Shown here piece by piece: positions 31,902 to 41,932 of a stretch of 41,932 nt of DNA (positions are counted from its first letter, which is position 1; each line of letters begins with the position of its first letter). Below the pieces are notes generated by a model. It was not told where the DNA came from. It was given only the letters and a program-made list of their open reading frames with translations, and did no database searches. Made by a program: the position numbers and the translations under genes. The DNA comes from Brachionus koreanus. Taxonomy: Eukaryota; Rotifera; Eurotatoria; Ploima; Brachionidae. The stretch is taken from the NCBI GenBank assembly GCA_016987375.1, contig PJRA01000220.1, positions 149,444 through 191,375 on the forward strand, written 5' to 3'.

Positions 31902-33950
31902 CACGCATAGATATTTATTGAGAGTTTAATCTCTAATGGAAGAAGTCACAATTTATATTTTAATTTTAGTTAATTAAATTAAAATAAAAGATAAACTATT
32001 TGAAGAAACTCTCAGATTTTAATAAGGTTTTCTAATTAACATAATAGAATAAATAATTTATAATATGAAAAGTTTGTTTGGTACAGTTTTACCTGAAAAA
32101 TGACAAACAAAAGACTAAGCTTTAAAATTAGAGTCTTCAGTAAATTAACATGTATATTTTTTATTTTTTTGTGAAAGTGGAATTATCCGCTTATTTAGTA
32201 CGAGCTTATATATAAATAGACTTTTTTGGTTGAATTTATCCATATTTTGATGGTTGAGTGATTGAGTTTATAAAACCATCATAAATTAAATAAATTATTC
32301 ATCGATATTTAAATTTAGAAAGTTTTCGGCCTAAATATTTGCTAAAATAATCACTTCTATGCTTAATTTGCTGACTTAAGTTTACTCGACAAGTTCATTT
32401 AATTTTAAGAATTTTTTTTTTTATTCTAAGAATATTTTTATCCATAAAAATGTAAGTGACATTTTTGAAATCTTTGTGTAAATTGAATTTTTGATTTTGA
32501 CACTAAGCCTATTAATATGATAAACTAAATGAGCTTCTAACTTGTTGCATAAAAATAGCGCTTATCAAACCTCAAAAAATTGAATATTAGAAAATTGATT
32601 ATGTTCAAAAATTATCTAAAAAATAAAGGTTTTAAGTAGTTTTTGGCTCTAAATTTAATTTCAGAAGCAAATTTTTAAAGCAAACATTTTGTATTGAAGC
32701 CAATTTATTTACATATTAGTTTAAGACTCGAAAAAACACATGATGAATCACCAATTTTATCATTTAAAAGATTTATTTCTTAATCAAAAAAAGAAACTTA
32801 AAAAAATTTTTTCAAAAATTAATTTAAAACATAAATCATGATTCAAAAAAATCTAAACAAAAAATCTCTCAATTCAAAATTTTGAACTCCACTTTTTTAT
32901 AAAGATTTTTTATCATAATTCATTCTCTTTTTTCTACTAACATTGCTAATAATTTTAGAAAGAGGAACTTTTTTGTTCTCTGAAGCCATCTTTTAATCAC
33001 TTAAACACATTGATAAATTCAATTTAAGAAAATGTTTTAAGGCATTAAAAAAAGCAATTTAAACTGTTTTAAATTAATACTTGCTTTGAGCGACTATTCT
33101 TTATTTTTAATAGATTTATTAGTGATGATTGAAGTTAAGAATCAAGTCAAAAAAATATTTTTAGTCATTTAGTCAGCTTGTGTAGGTCAGAAGTAGATAT
33201 CATTACATTTTAAAGTATGTCTGTAATTTAAAAGAGAAAAGATTATTACTCGTGTTTATTCTCTGCAAATTAAAATTTAATATTTTCTATAAAATTAAAA
33301 ATTAATAAAATAAATTTTAAACAATTAAATTTGTTGATCCTATTTAAATATTTTTTACTATGCTTCTAAGCGGTTTTTTTAGATGGTCAAAATGGCGGCA
33401 TCAATAACTTCTTAAATAGTTGCATCACATGGTTCCAAATATTTTTGAGAACAAACATGAATGTTTCTTATTTAAAAAAAAATATAAGTAATATCTGTAA
33501 GAATAGCTTGACTTATATAAATAAACTGACAGTCCACAGAATTTTTTTGGAATAAATTAAATAATTCTTAGACTTAAAAGAAGACTAAAACAATTCAATT
33601 TTAGATGGCCCGCTAAATTTTGGACCCATCAATTGAAAATCAGGTAATTTTAGATTTTTTATTTTAAACTCAGAATTTAATTCATCATTGACATTTTACA
33701 AATATATTTATTTAACGGTCTATCAGCTGACCAGCTTCAAAAACGATCTTTTTAAAACGGTGCTCAAACAGTCAGTCAATTCACAGCCATATTATACATG
33801 AATTACTCTTTTTAATCTAAATCAGTAAAAAAAGCATGTTTTTGAATTCTAAAATGAATTTCTAAAATCTGAAGTTAACTTATTTTATTTTTATTTTTTT
33901 TTCATCATAAAATACAAGTGAATTTTTGAAAAATTCGAATTTTATAATCT
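31902..33950. other. AT-rich intergenic stretch
   Basis: The LU gene promoter must lie at its left side; a TATATATAAG-like box on the minus strand occurs near 32207-32217, about 310 bases from the start codon. A 30-codon minus-strand frame with an ATG at 32989 (MASENKKVPLSKIISNVSRK) ends at 32897 and could be a small protein or a first exon. 33859-33902 copies the myosin 5' edge. Otherwise nothing is recognised. Confidence 0.35.
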
Positions 33951-35145
33951 TTTGAAATTTTAAAAAGTGACACAGATGAGGAAATAACAATATCTCCAAA
34001 ACAAATCGTGGAATTAATAAAATAGAATAAAAAGTTAATCGCAGCTAATAGTAAACTAATGCAAAAGTTAGACAACTTTTCTGACATGATAGAAAGCTAA
34101 ATACGCTAATCGAGAAAATTAGGGAAAACATCACTTTGTCAGAATCTAAATTTATTTGTATAACTGACCTGGAAAACAAATTAGCTGCCTTAACAACTAG
34201 ATGTTGCGGACTTAATTCGTAACTCCTCACTCAGTGTCACTAGTACTTTACTTATGTCAAGGACTAGTGATAAATTGTTACTTATGTTTTTGTTATTTTT
34301 GTTTAATTCATTATTCTCTCTTTGGTTAAATTTAATTGTCTCGAATAAAATGTTTAAAATATAAAACCGTAATTTTATTAAAACCCCCAAACCGTAACCG
34401 TAACCAAAACTACATTTAATTAAATAAACTTGTGAGACCAAGCACCAACACTTGAGTCTTCAACATAGATTAGAAGATATGGAAACTAATAACATAGAAA
34501 TGTATCAAACTACTAAAGGCAATCTAGAATCAAGAATAGGTTTACTAGAAAAAAAGGAAACGAGAAACTTTCTCCTTAGCGACCTATTTAACAGTAATAG
34601 AACAAGTAAAAATACCATAACGAAATTATGATGATTGAAAAAAATGACAAGAGAGGCAAAAGCTAAGGAAAATAAAGCTAGCAATCTTGTAATCAGTGGT
34701 ATTTCGGAATCAACCTGCAAAAACCAACAGGATGTTGATGAAGACGATAAGCTTTCAATCATTAATCTGTTCAAGGAGATCGGTTTTGCCCCATCAAGGA
34801 TTAATATTAAAAGGACAAAAAGAATAAAACAGACAAACAAGACTAATAAGCCTGAAAACCTTGTAGTTGAACTTGGAATAAAAAGACGGACTTTGTCAAA
34901 AGGAATTCCAAAAAACTAAAAAACATAGATCACTACAAAAACGTTTTTATTAAACGAAATCCTACACCAAATGAGATGGAAGTGGTCATAGCAACTAATA
35001 TGACATGATAAAATGACAAACTACCTCATAGTGATGAGAGGCATAAATACGGAATGTTACAATGCAGCGAAGATCCAAAAAAAACATATCGAATTCGTAA
35101 CATTTATATTTTTCTAATTCAGTGGCTCCCAGTTAAGTGAGACCA
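33951..35145 (+). mobile_element. LINE ORF1 remnant (coiled coil plus RNA-binding region)
   Basis: Plus-strand frames read, with stops: PKQIVELIK, AANSKLMQKLDNFSDMIES, ENITLSESKFICITDLENKL, then after about 230 bases HRLEDMETNNIEMYQTTKG, SRIGLLEKKETRNFLLSDLF, then the open stretch to 34919 with NKASNLVISGISESTCKNQQ, DEDDKLSIINLFKEIGFAPS and INIKRTKRIKQTNK, then YKNVFIKRNPTPNEMEVVIA and HKYGMLQCSEDPKKTYRIRN. This order (coiled coil, VIxGIxES, IGxxP, FIKRNPTP) is that of the first ORF of CR1/L2-type LINEs, an RNA-binding protein. No ORF2 follows directly. Confidence 0.75.
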
Positions 35146-35844
35146 TTTCTTGATTACTTTAATTTAGAAATAAACTATTTGAAATTATAAATTATATATT
35201 CTTAAATCACATATTGATGAAACTGAAACTGAGATACAACACAAATGTTATTTATTTACTCCTAATCATTTATTTACTGCTTTGGATATAACAATTCTTG
35301 TTTAACTGACTCGAAAAAATACCATTTTTATTTTAATAATCAATTATGCCATTTTATTTATTCAATAAACTAAAACTAAAATTTTTACTTAATAGAATTT
35401 TTGTATGTTAAACAATATTAATAATTTTTATTTATATAACAAACTGATTTCTTTGTATAATTGTAAAATAAATATTTAATTATCAGTTAAATTTTTCTAC
35501 TTAGCTTATTTAAATAAAATTATATTTCAATTTGTCCATGAGACTTAAACTTTGATTAAATAAATAAAAATATAGTAACAAAAGCACCAATTTGATTTTT
35601 CGATTCAATTTTTAAATTTTCAGTAAAAAAATATGAATTAAAGCTAGCAATTTAATGTATTAATAAAAGAATGATAAAGGAAATATTTTTAATTACAGAT
35701 AAAAAAAGATGCACTTTTTTGCGCTATTTTTTTTTCTAAATATTTTATTTTAGTAGTATTTTTATTTATCAAAATAGGAAGAATTTTTGTTTTGTTTTTC
35801 ATTAAATTTCACAAATCCATGAAAACTCACTCTTTTTCTTGAAC
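35146..35844. other. AT-rich intergenic stretch
   Basis: Nothing recognised. Confidence 0.3.
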
Positions 35845-36078
35845 GGTTTTGTGAAATTTGGTACAAAATAAAAAAATAGAACAAAAATTGATGCTTAAAA
35901 AGCTTATAACTTTTTTTCTGAAGGCTTTTTTATTAAATTTAGACAAATTTGACTTTAGGTGCAACTGAGTATGTTTCAGTTTGTTGCACTTACAGAACTT
36001 AATTTTGGCTTTTAAAAGAAAAGTTATTAGAATTTTTAACATTTTAATCTGTTCTATTGTACTAAATTTCACAAAACC
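35845..36078. mobile_element. 234-bp near-palindromic MITE
   Basis: Ends GGTTTTGTGAAATTTGGTAC and, inverted, GGTTTTGTGAAATTTAGTAC. The whole segment folds back on itself: the centre GTGCAACTGAGTATGTTTCA / GTTTGTTGCAC is also self-complementary. No real coding sequence; the 81-codon open frame over it is a by-product. No clear target duplication was seen. Confidence 0.72.
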
Positions 36079-36351
36079 TTCTGGAACAATGTTTGCAGAA
36101 AAAATTAATTAGTTGTTTTGTTTAATTTTAATTTTCTCTCTTTTGATTTTTTAAAAAAACTTCATTAGCATGTTATTAAATGAATCAATTATATAAAATG
36201 ATACCATAATTTTATTCTTAATATTTAAAATCACAATTGATAAAAATTTTGTACATAAAAATGTAAAATTAACTTTTATATAAAAAAATAATTAATAAAC
36301 CTAATAGCAGTAAAAAAATCAAAAAAATGAAAATTCAATGCATCAATCACA

Positions 36352-39300
36352 TTAATTTGGAGTGATGGGAACGGAAAGTTTAACATGCTGGGCTCCTTTA
36401 ATCGGGACTTCTACTCTGCCATAATGGTCAATCATCTTGACTATTGAACTAAACGGCTGGCTACACTGACCAAGTATGAACTCGCCATTTTTCATGCATA
36501 TTCGCATGTGAACGCATCCACTTCCACTTCTAGAAAAAATTTTAGCAAAAACTAGTTTTTAAAATAAGTACTGAAAATTTACACTAGAGAAAGACTGTAG
36601 TCATTAGAATTTCCGCTTTCACTTTGTCTGACCAGAAAACTACCTAAAGGTTTATTAAAAAGCATATTTTCTGCATGCTTTCGAGTGATCCGTCCATGAA
36701 ACCAAGGCTGTCTCTCGAGATCATATCGATTTGGAGACGGTATTTGACTAACTAACTGCGAATGGTTGTGATGGACATTAATAGGTAGAACACTATTTGG
36801 CAATGAACCTGTTTGTGAAAATACCAATGCTGTAACTGGCAATCCGTCGGCAGCAATTGTCTGAAACTGCTGAGGATAAGAAAAGTGATGGCTGCTTCCG
36901 GCACGGTTCTGTCGCACAAATTGTTTTGAGTCTTGAGAATTAGAAAAAATAGCCTTTATTTTATTTAATTTTTTCTAAATTATAATTAATTTTAGTTAAT
37001 TTAAAATTGTGTGTCTTAAACACACAAAGGACCGGCGGTGTCATTTTGACACTTTTGAGTTTTTTCAAAAATTAAAATTTAATTTTTCAATTAACTCTCA
37101 ATCATATATACATTTTTTTTTAAATATTTTTTTTAAAGCTTTGAAAATGGTCTTTAAAATTTAGTCTTTTTCATGTTACAGACTTTTAAGGAACTAATGT
37201 AACATTTAAACAAGTTTTTTGACAAAAATAGCCGATCCTTTGAGTATGTAATCATTAATCAAAAAAAACTATTTTGTTTATTTGCCAAAAATTCCCTTTA
37301 AAGTTTTAATTTTTGGTTTATGCTATTTTAAAACTCAGAGCCGGATGGCTTTTTTCGACCCTTTATGTTACCTTCTCTTTCTACTTTTTATTCCAAAAAA
37401 TAAGCATATTATGAAACAAAAATTAATTAATTTTTTCTTTTTTTGATTTTAGATATCTGGTTGAAAAAAAAAATTTTCAAAAATTATTATACAAGAGATT
37501 ACTATTTAAGATTAAAGATTAAATTCTACAAACTATACAATTCACGCTTTTGTCACATAGAAACATACAAATTTTTAATTTACATTTTAAAAAAATTTAG
37601 TTTATTAATAAATGTAAAGTAATGCATATTAGTAAGAACAATTACGAATACAAATATTATTTAAATGATTGTGATAAACAAATTGAACTGACTAAAACAA
37701 ACTTAGAAAAAGATTTAGGAATCCTTATTAGAGACAACCTGAAATTTAAATATAAATGTATATCAGCTGCTAATAAAAGTAACAAAATGCTTGGTAGATT
37801 GAAGAAAACCTTTATAACACGTGAAACTGATATTTAAAAAAGACTTAATACTTGTTATATTAGACCAAACCTTGAATATGCTAAACCTGTATGCTCACCA
37901 TATTTATTAAAAAAGAAAAAAATTTGAAGATTGATTGATTCAATCAATCAATTTTAGGTAGTACCTAAATAAACTAGAAATTTTTGAAAGAAAAATTTAT
38001 GAATTTGGATACAACTAGCCTATAATTGAGACGCATTTGAGATGATTTAATCTAGTAATATAAAGAACTACATAAAAAAGATAGTATAAACTGATATAGG
38101 AAGTTTATTGCATCTAATAGAAATATAGAAATGAAAAACAAGATAATTATATCAAAGAAGTAGTAAAATCAAATCAACAACGATCAAACTATTTCAATAA
38201 CAGAATTAGTCAATAACTGAAAAAAAATACCTCGTGAATTAAAAAAGACTATGTCATTTAATTCATTCAAAAGCGCTATTAATAAAAATAATGTTTTGAC
38301 TGCTTTTTTTTTTTCTTTTGACTCCTAAGTGGATTATGGGGAGTAGCTCATGTGACTGCTTTGGCTATCATTAATTAGCAACGTGTTATCCAACAGCACT
38401 GTAGTCCATCTATCTATATTTATTTATTTAACTGAAGATAAAGAAAAGATTTAGCATCAAACTCATCCCGTTTTGAGTGTTAAATTTATATATTAATCTT
38501 TACCAGCGACTAATTATTAGTGCATAGTTAAAATTAACGTCTAATCTCTAGTAAAATTGATCATTGAAAAATGAGCTTAAAAATTTTGTATAATAATATT
38601 AATAATTTCTATTTTTAAATTTTGCTTCACAATTAATGTTTTACAAAACGAAAATGGTTTAACACTTATTTGTGTCTTCTAAAGATGTGTTAAAATCTTT
38701 GCAAAATTAACTATGCTTGAATAAGTAGAAATTCAATTCTAGCTAAATTAGTACAATTAAACCAAATTAAATCAATTCACTTTTTCTGGTCCAGAGGAGT
38801 TTACTTTCAATATATGTAACTATTTTTCTACTTTTTTATTTTTTATAAACAAAATTTTTCTACTTTTAATTTTACTTCTCCTAATGGAGGTTAATTTGAA
38901 TTAAATAAATAAAATTATTATCTCTAATCAATGTAGCGCATCATGTTGATCTAAACTGCATTTACAGAACTAGCTTTCAATGGCAAATTAAAGTTTGTGA
39001 TCAAAGTAAAATGATCAAGCTCAAAAATTATAAATACATTTAAAAATAGATCATTTTGTTTTTAATTCTTAAAAAAATTTAATTAATTTTCAGAAAAAAT
39101 ATTTTATTTAAGAAAATAATATGTCGGGCTTTCTAGTGACAATTCTAAATGCATAAAAAATTCGCAGAAGTTTACACACATAAAAAATCAAGTTTAGCAT
39201 TGAATGTTTACTTTGATATGAAATATGCTTCTACAAAGAATTTTTTACTCAAAATATATATTAAAAAAGTCTATTTTTAACGATAATATTTGAGCATTAT

Positions 39301-40661
39301 CATTTAAATTAGATCATAAACTTCAATTTTCTATCTCAATTTGATACTAAAGATTTGTTTTCATTTTTTCAGTGTCCACATACATTGGCATTGTGAATTT
39401 TAAAACAAAGACAAAAAGAAAATTTTTAAATCTAAATAACTTTTTATCTAGATGCCTAAAATTCGCTCTCCAAGTTTTATCAGTTGATAGAAGTTTTCAA
39501 TTAAGTATGTGCAACGCACTTTATCAATTTAAAGATTACTAAAAGTTTTGTTTTTGTCATAAAATTTTCTTCAGTTCCTAGTCATTATTAAGCTTTAATT
39601 TAAAAAAATCAAATATATTTGAAATGATGATGGTAATTTTTTAGAAAAATTCTCTTTTCGTTTGAAAAATTTTGTTTTTATTTACTAAAATTCAAAATCT
39701 AAATTAAAATAAAAATTTTTTCATTATAATTTTCAATCCTAATTTGAAGAATAGAAAAAAAATAGTATTTACCTTCAAATCCCGAACTGCTTGAATTGCT
39801 TCCCATTGAATCAAAAAAAGTAGTCTGATTGTGACTTGAGTTTATTTTTATATTTTTATCGTTGAGATAGTTTGAAGAGGCAGGCTGTGTAGGCACACGA
39901 TGTGACAATAGTGGAGATTGTTGGCTAGTAGGCAAAGATGATGGCGGAGGTGGAGGAGGTGGCAAAGTCGGCGGAGGTAATGGTGGTGGAGGCATAGAAG
40001 GCGGCGAGTTAGTCGACAAAGAAGAAGTAGACGATCTGGTCGACGAGGCCGAACTGTTATTAGATTTAGACGAAAGTCTATTAAGACTGAGCTTGTTAAA
40101 AATAGTTCCTAGATTGGTTGAATTTTGAGTTGTGGTCAGAGTCGATGAAGCAGATGATGTTGCCAATGGAGTGGGCAATTGGGAGCTGTTTTTAGAACTG
40201 TTGGCCATTTGTTGAAAGATCAAATTTTGCTTGTGTTCCCAAGGAGGACTGTACTCGGAGCTGGGCTCTTCGCCAAGCGACGGCTTGGCCGAAGCGTCCT
40301 CGTCTTTTTTCTTTTGTGTCATTAGCTTGAGCATTTCTTCCTGAAGTTTTAGGTCCCACGGTGCACAATACTGAGTTTCGTCCTGAGGTTCTTTTTCGAC
40401 AGCTTTGCCAGTAGATGGCGGTGGCACCGAAGGCAGAGGAGGTGGCACAGACGACTGGCTTATTTGGGCTAGCAGTGCATTTTGTTTCATTTTCACGTCC
40501 CATGGCAAATTATAGACCGCGTTTGATGGCTCCGAATTTTCGAATTTGAGATCGCTTGTCCGCAGGTTGGACCGAAACGAGCTCCTCGTGTTCGAGCCGC
40601 TGGACAAGTTAGACATTTGTATGTACTTTTGGCTATTTGTGTTTGAGCTAGACTCATTCAT
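36352..40661 (-). CDS. SHB-family SH2 adaptor protein (SHB/SHD/SHE/SHF-like)
   Basis: Three exons: 39773-40661, 36583-36931, 36352-36529, phases 1 and 2, 471 residues. ATG 40661. Exon 1 carries three copies of the SHB-family motif Tyr-x-x-Pro-Trp-(Asp/Glu)-x-Lys at Tyr50 (YNLPWDVK), Tyr98 (YCAPWDLK) and Tyr137 (YSPPWEHK), and proline-rich SH3-binding runs (near 72-82 and 218-245). Residues 372-471 are a C-terminal SH2 domain: PWFHGRITRKHAENML, FLVRQSESG with the phosphotyrosine-binding Arg398, DYSLSLVSGSGCVHMRICMK, LGQCSQPFSS, and VPIKGAQHVKLSVPIT, matching LPIKGAEHLSLLYPV of SHB. Known: SHB-type adaptors link tyrosine kinase receptors to downstream signalling at the membrane and cytoplasm. 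The 2841-nt intron 1 holds TE debris. A one-to-one vertebrate orthologue cannot be chosen. Confidence 0.92.
36932..37400. mobile_element. Two TTAA-linked element ends in the SHB intron
   Basis: TTAA 37016-37019 is followed by ACACACAAAGGACCGGCGGT then GTCATTTTGACAC. TTAA 37328-37331 is followed by AACTCAGAGCCGGATGGC and TTTTTTCGACCC. Both have the CCGGxxGG..TTTTxGAC pattern and point the same way. A third like them is at 41846. They look like termini of piggyBac-type MITEs; partner ends were not located. Confidence 0.5.
37575..38415 (+). mobile_element. LINE fragment in the SHB intron
   Basis: Plus-strand reading frame MHISKNNYEYKYYLNDCDKQ then TNLEKDLGILIRDNL, AANKSNKMLGRLKKTF and CYIRPNLEYA, closely matching the minus-strand copy at 9310-10395. 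Beyond 37870 only degenerate pieces remain (YFNNRIS, LKKIPRELKKTMSFNSFKSA), ending in an ATCT/ATTT-rich tail near 38405-38430. Dead copy. Confidence 0.75.
38416..39772. other. Remainder of SHB intron 1
   Basis: AT-rich. About 39380-39530 shares order and orientation of short blocks with 27160-27330 (AAACAAA.ACAAAAA.GAAAAT, TATCAGTTGATAGAA, GTGCNACGCAC-like), a diverged repeat. Nothing else is recognised. Confidence 0.35.
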
Positions 40662-41845
40662 TTGTCATTGTAACTAAATCTCTAATGGTTTAAACAACAA
40701 CATAGATAGTCTATTATTATTGTTAAATGGGATAAGAATAGAAAATAAAAAAAATAATAAAATATATAAAAATGAGAATGAAGTGAGTGTTTTTGTTTAA
40801 TATCGCAGCGATTAATCAAAAATTATGCTGCGTATTTTTTATTTTTTTTGAATTAATTCTGTTTTTGTATTTTAGATTCAAGCTAATAATCAATTCTAGT
40901 TGATACAGACAATTTATTTGACTTGGAGAAAGAAAAAAAAATTGAGGCTGTGTTAGTAGACAAACAAAGCGGAAATTCAACTAGACTTACGAGATTAGTA
41001 TTAATTGTATTCTATTCTAATTTATTGATAATAGGAACGCGTTAAGTAGGTCTATAGTCATCAATAGTAGTTGTAATTATATATGCTAACACATGAATAT
41101 TTAAATATTTTTGTTTTTTATTTAATGCTAAGTTTTTAGCATATTTGTTAATTGGAAAAATTATTCAGCTAATTTGTATATTTTTTTGAACCTAATCAAA
41201 AGATTTATAAAATAAAAAGCGGTTTAAACAAAATATGCTATTATGTAATATATTAAGAATTTACTATTTAAAATTTTTGGATAGAAACAAAAAAGACAAA
41301 GAGGATTTTATATGCTTCATTTTGAAAAAAATTAAAAATAAAATCAACAAATTTCCTTGTTTTTTTCTTTTTGCATATAATTAAGTGAGGTAAGAAAATT
41401 TTAGATTTTTAGTCTGAATTAATCTTTGTCTTTGTTCTTAAGCTAAAAAAAAATGTACAAAACAGAGCCAATTTGATTGAATATGTCTTGGAATTCGTAT
41501 TTGTTCTAGTTAAAAAAATAACTTATTGCACAAAAATAAGTTAAATTAATACAGAAATAATTACTCAATTTTTCTCAGATGAATAAATATAAAGCGTAAA
41601 AAATTAACATAAAAAAAAGAGATAACTTGATCATTCTGTTCGACTGGAGGTCAGATTAATAAATGATTAGAAAGACAAAGCTAAGAATTAAGAATTTTTT
41701 TTTTGATTTTTTTTCGGATGTTTTTACTTTTTTAACCTCAACACAGATACATACAAGCTAATAAATAGGAAACGGATTTCTCGATTCTTAGGTACGCCCA
41801 TCAGAATCCTTCAACAATTAATAGAAAAAAAACTCAAAATTTTCT
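40662..41845. promoter_or_regulatory. Upstream region of the SHB-like gene
   Basis: Should contain the 5' UTR and promoter of the SHB-like gene. AT-rich, no gene or clear core element recognised. Confidence 0.3.
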
Positions 41846-41890
41846 TTAACACTCAAATACCGGAGGGGTCTTTTGAACCCTTTTTGTAAC
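41846..41890. mobile_element. Third TTAA/CCGG element end, running off the window
   Basis: TTAA(41846-41849) CACTCAAATACCGGAGGGGT CTTTTGAACCC. It matches the pattern of the two ends at 37016 and 37328. The following CTTTTTGTAACTTCC also matches CTTTATGTTACCTTC after the 37328 end. Confidence 0.5.
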
Positions 41891-41932
41891 TTCCTTTATT
41901 TGTTTTTTGTTCAGAAAATTTAATCATTTTTA

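Noticed and set aside
34385..34415. Telomere-like AACCGT repeats
   Set aside because: Only about three short imperfect units within a LINE ORF1 remnant; too few to suggest telomeric origin.
35827..36072. 81-codon minus-strand frame
   Set aside because: It lies wholly on a palindromic MITE and has no family resemblance.
40192..40503. 103-codon minus-strand frame overlapping SHB exon 1
   Set aside because: It is a shifted frame of the SHB-like exon, which has the family motifs.
1..41932. CRISPR arrays, bacterial operons, riboswitches, rRNA
   Set aside because: No evenly spaced direct repeats, ribosome binding sites or rRNA signatures were seen; the split genes show a eukaryotic nuclear sequence.

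Overview
The window is a very AT-rich piece of an animal nuclear genome. Introns are mostly short (49-107 nt in the models below, some 1-3 kb) with GTAAG/GTAATT donors and TTTTAG-type acceptors. A SHB-family SH2 adaptor, myosin-Id, a secreted Ly6/uPAR-type protein and voltage-gated proton channels make it metazoan. Base composition, intron size and repeat content would suit a monogonont rotifer such as Brachionus, but the sequence alone does not prove this and other AT-rich small invertebrates are possible.

Layout. Left third (1-19 kb): three paralogous Hv1 proton-channel genes (556-1161 minus, partial; 4338-6781 minus; 17768-18711 plus) around a complete eight-exon gene for the large subunit of chromatin assembly factor 1 (8097-12234 plus). 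A small unidentified minus-strand gene (18833-19224) follows. Middle (20.5-30 kb): a LINE remnant, then a ten-exon myosin-Id gene on the minus strand (22595-29759). Right third: a three-exon secreted LU-domain gene (31336-31901 minus), a LINE ORF1 remnant, and a three-exon SHB-like adaptor gene (36352-40661 minus). All exon joins were derived by reading splice sites, phase and family homology; they are phase-consistent throughout.

The rest is mobile-element debris: at least seven LINE fragments (CR1/L2-like and one RTE-like), a Tc1/mariner remnant cut by a 429-base assembly gap (15919-16347), and many terminal-inverted-repeat elements. Several of the latter sit on TTAA sites like piggyBac. 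Nested insertions give a relative order: a 231-bp MITE lies inside an RTE-like LINE, a 101-bp TTAA element lies inside a LINE reading frame, and a 946-bp TIR element lies inside a dispersed repeat.

The genes are not an operon and share no obvious pathway. The strongest biological points are the clustered, divergent Hv1 paralogues, one of which carries a glutamate in place of the third S4 gating arginine, and a decayed copy of an Hv1 5' end inside a CAF-1 intron.
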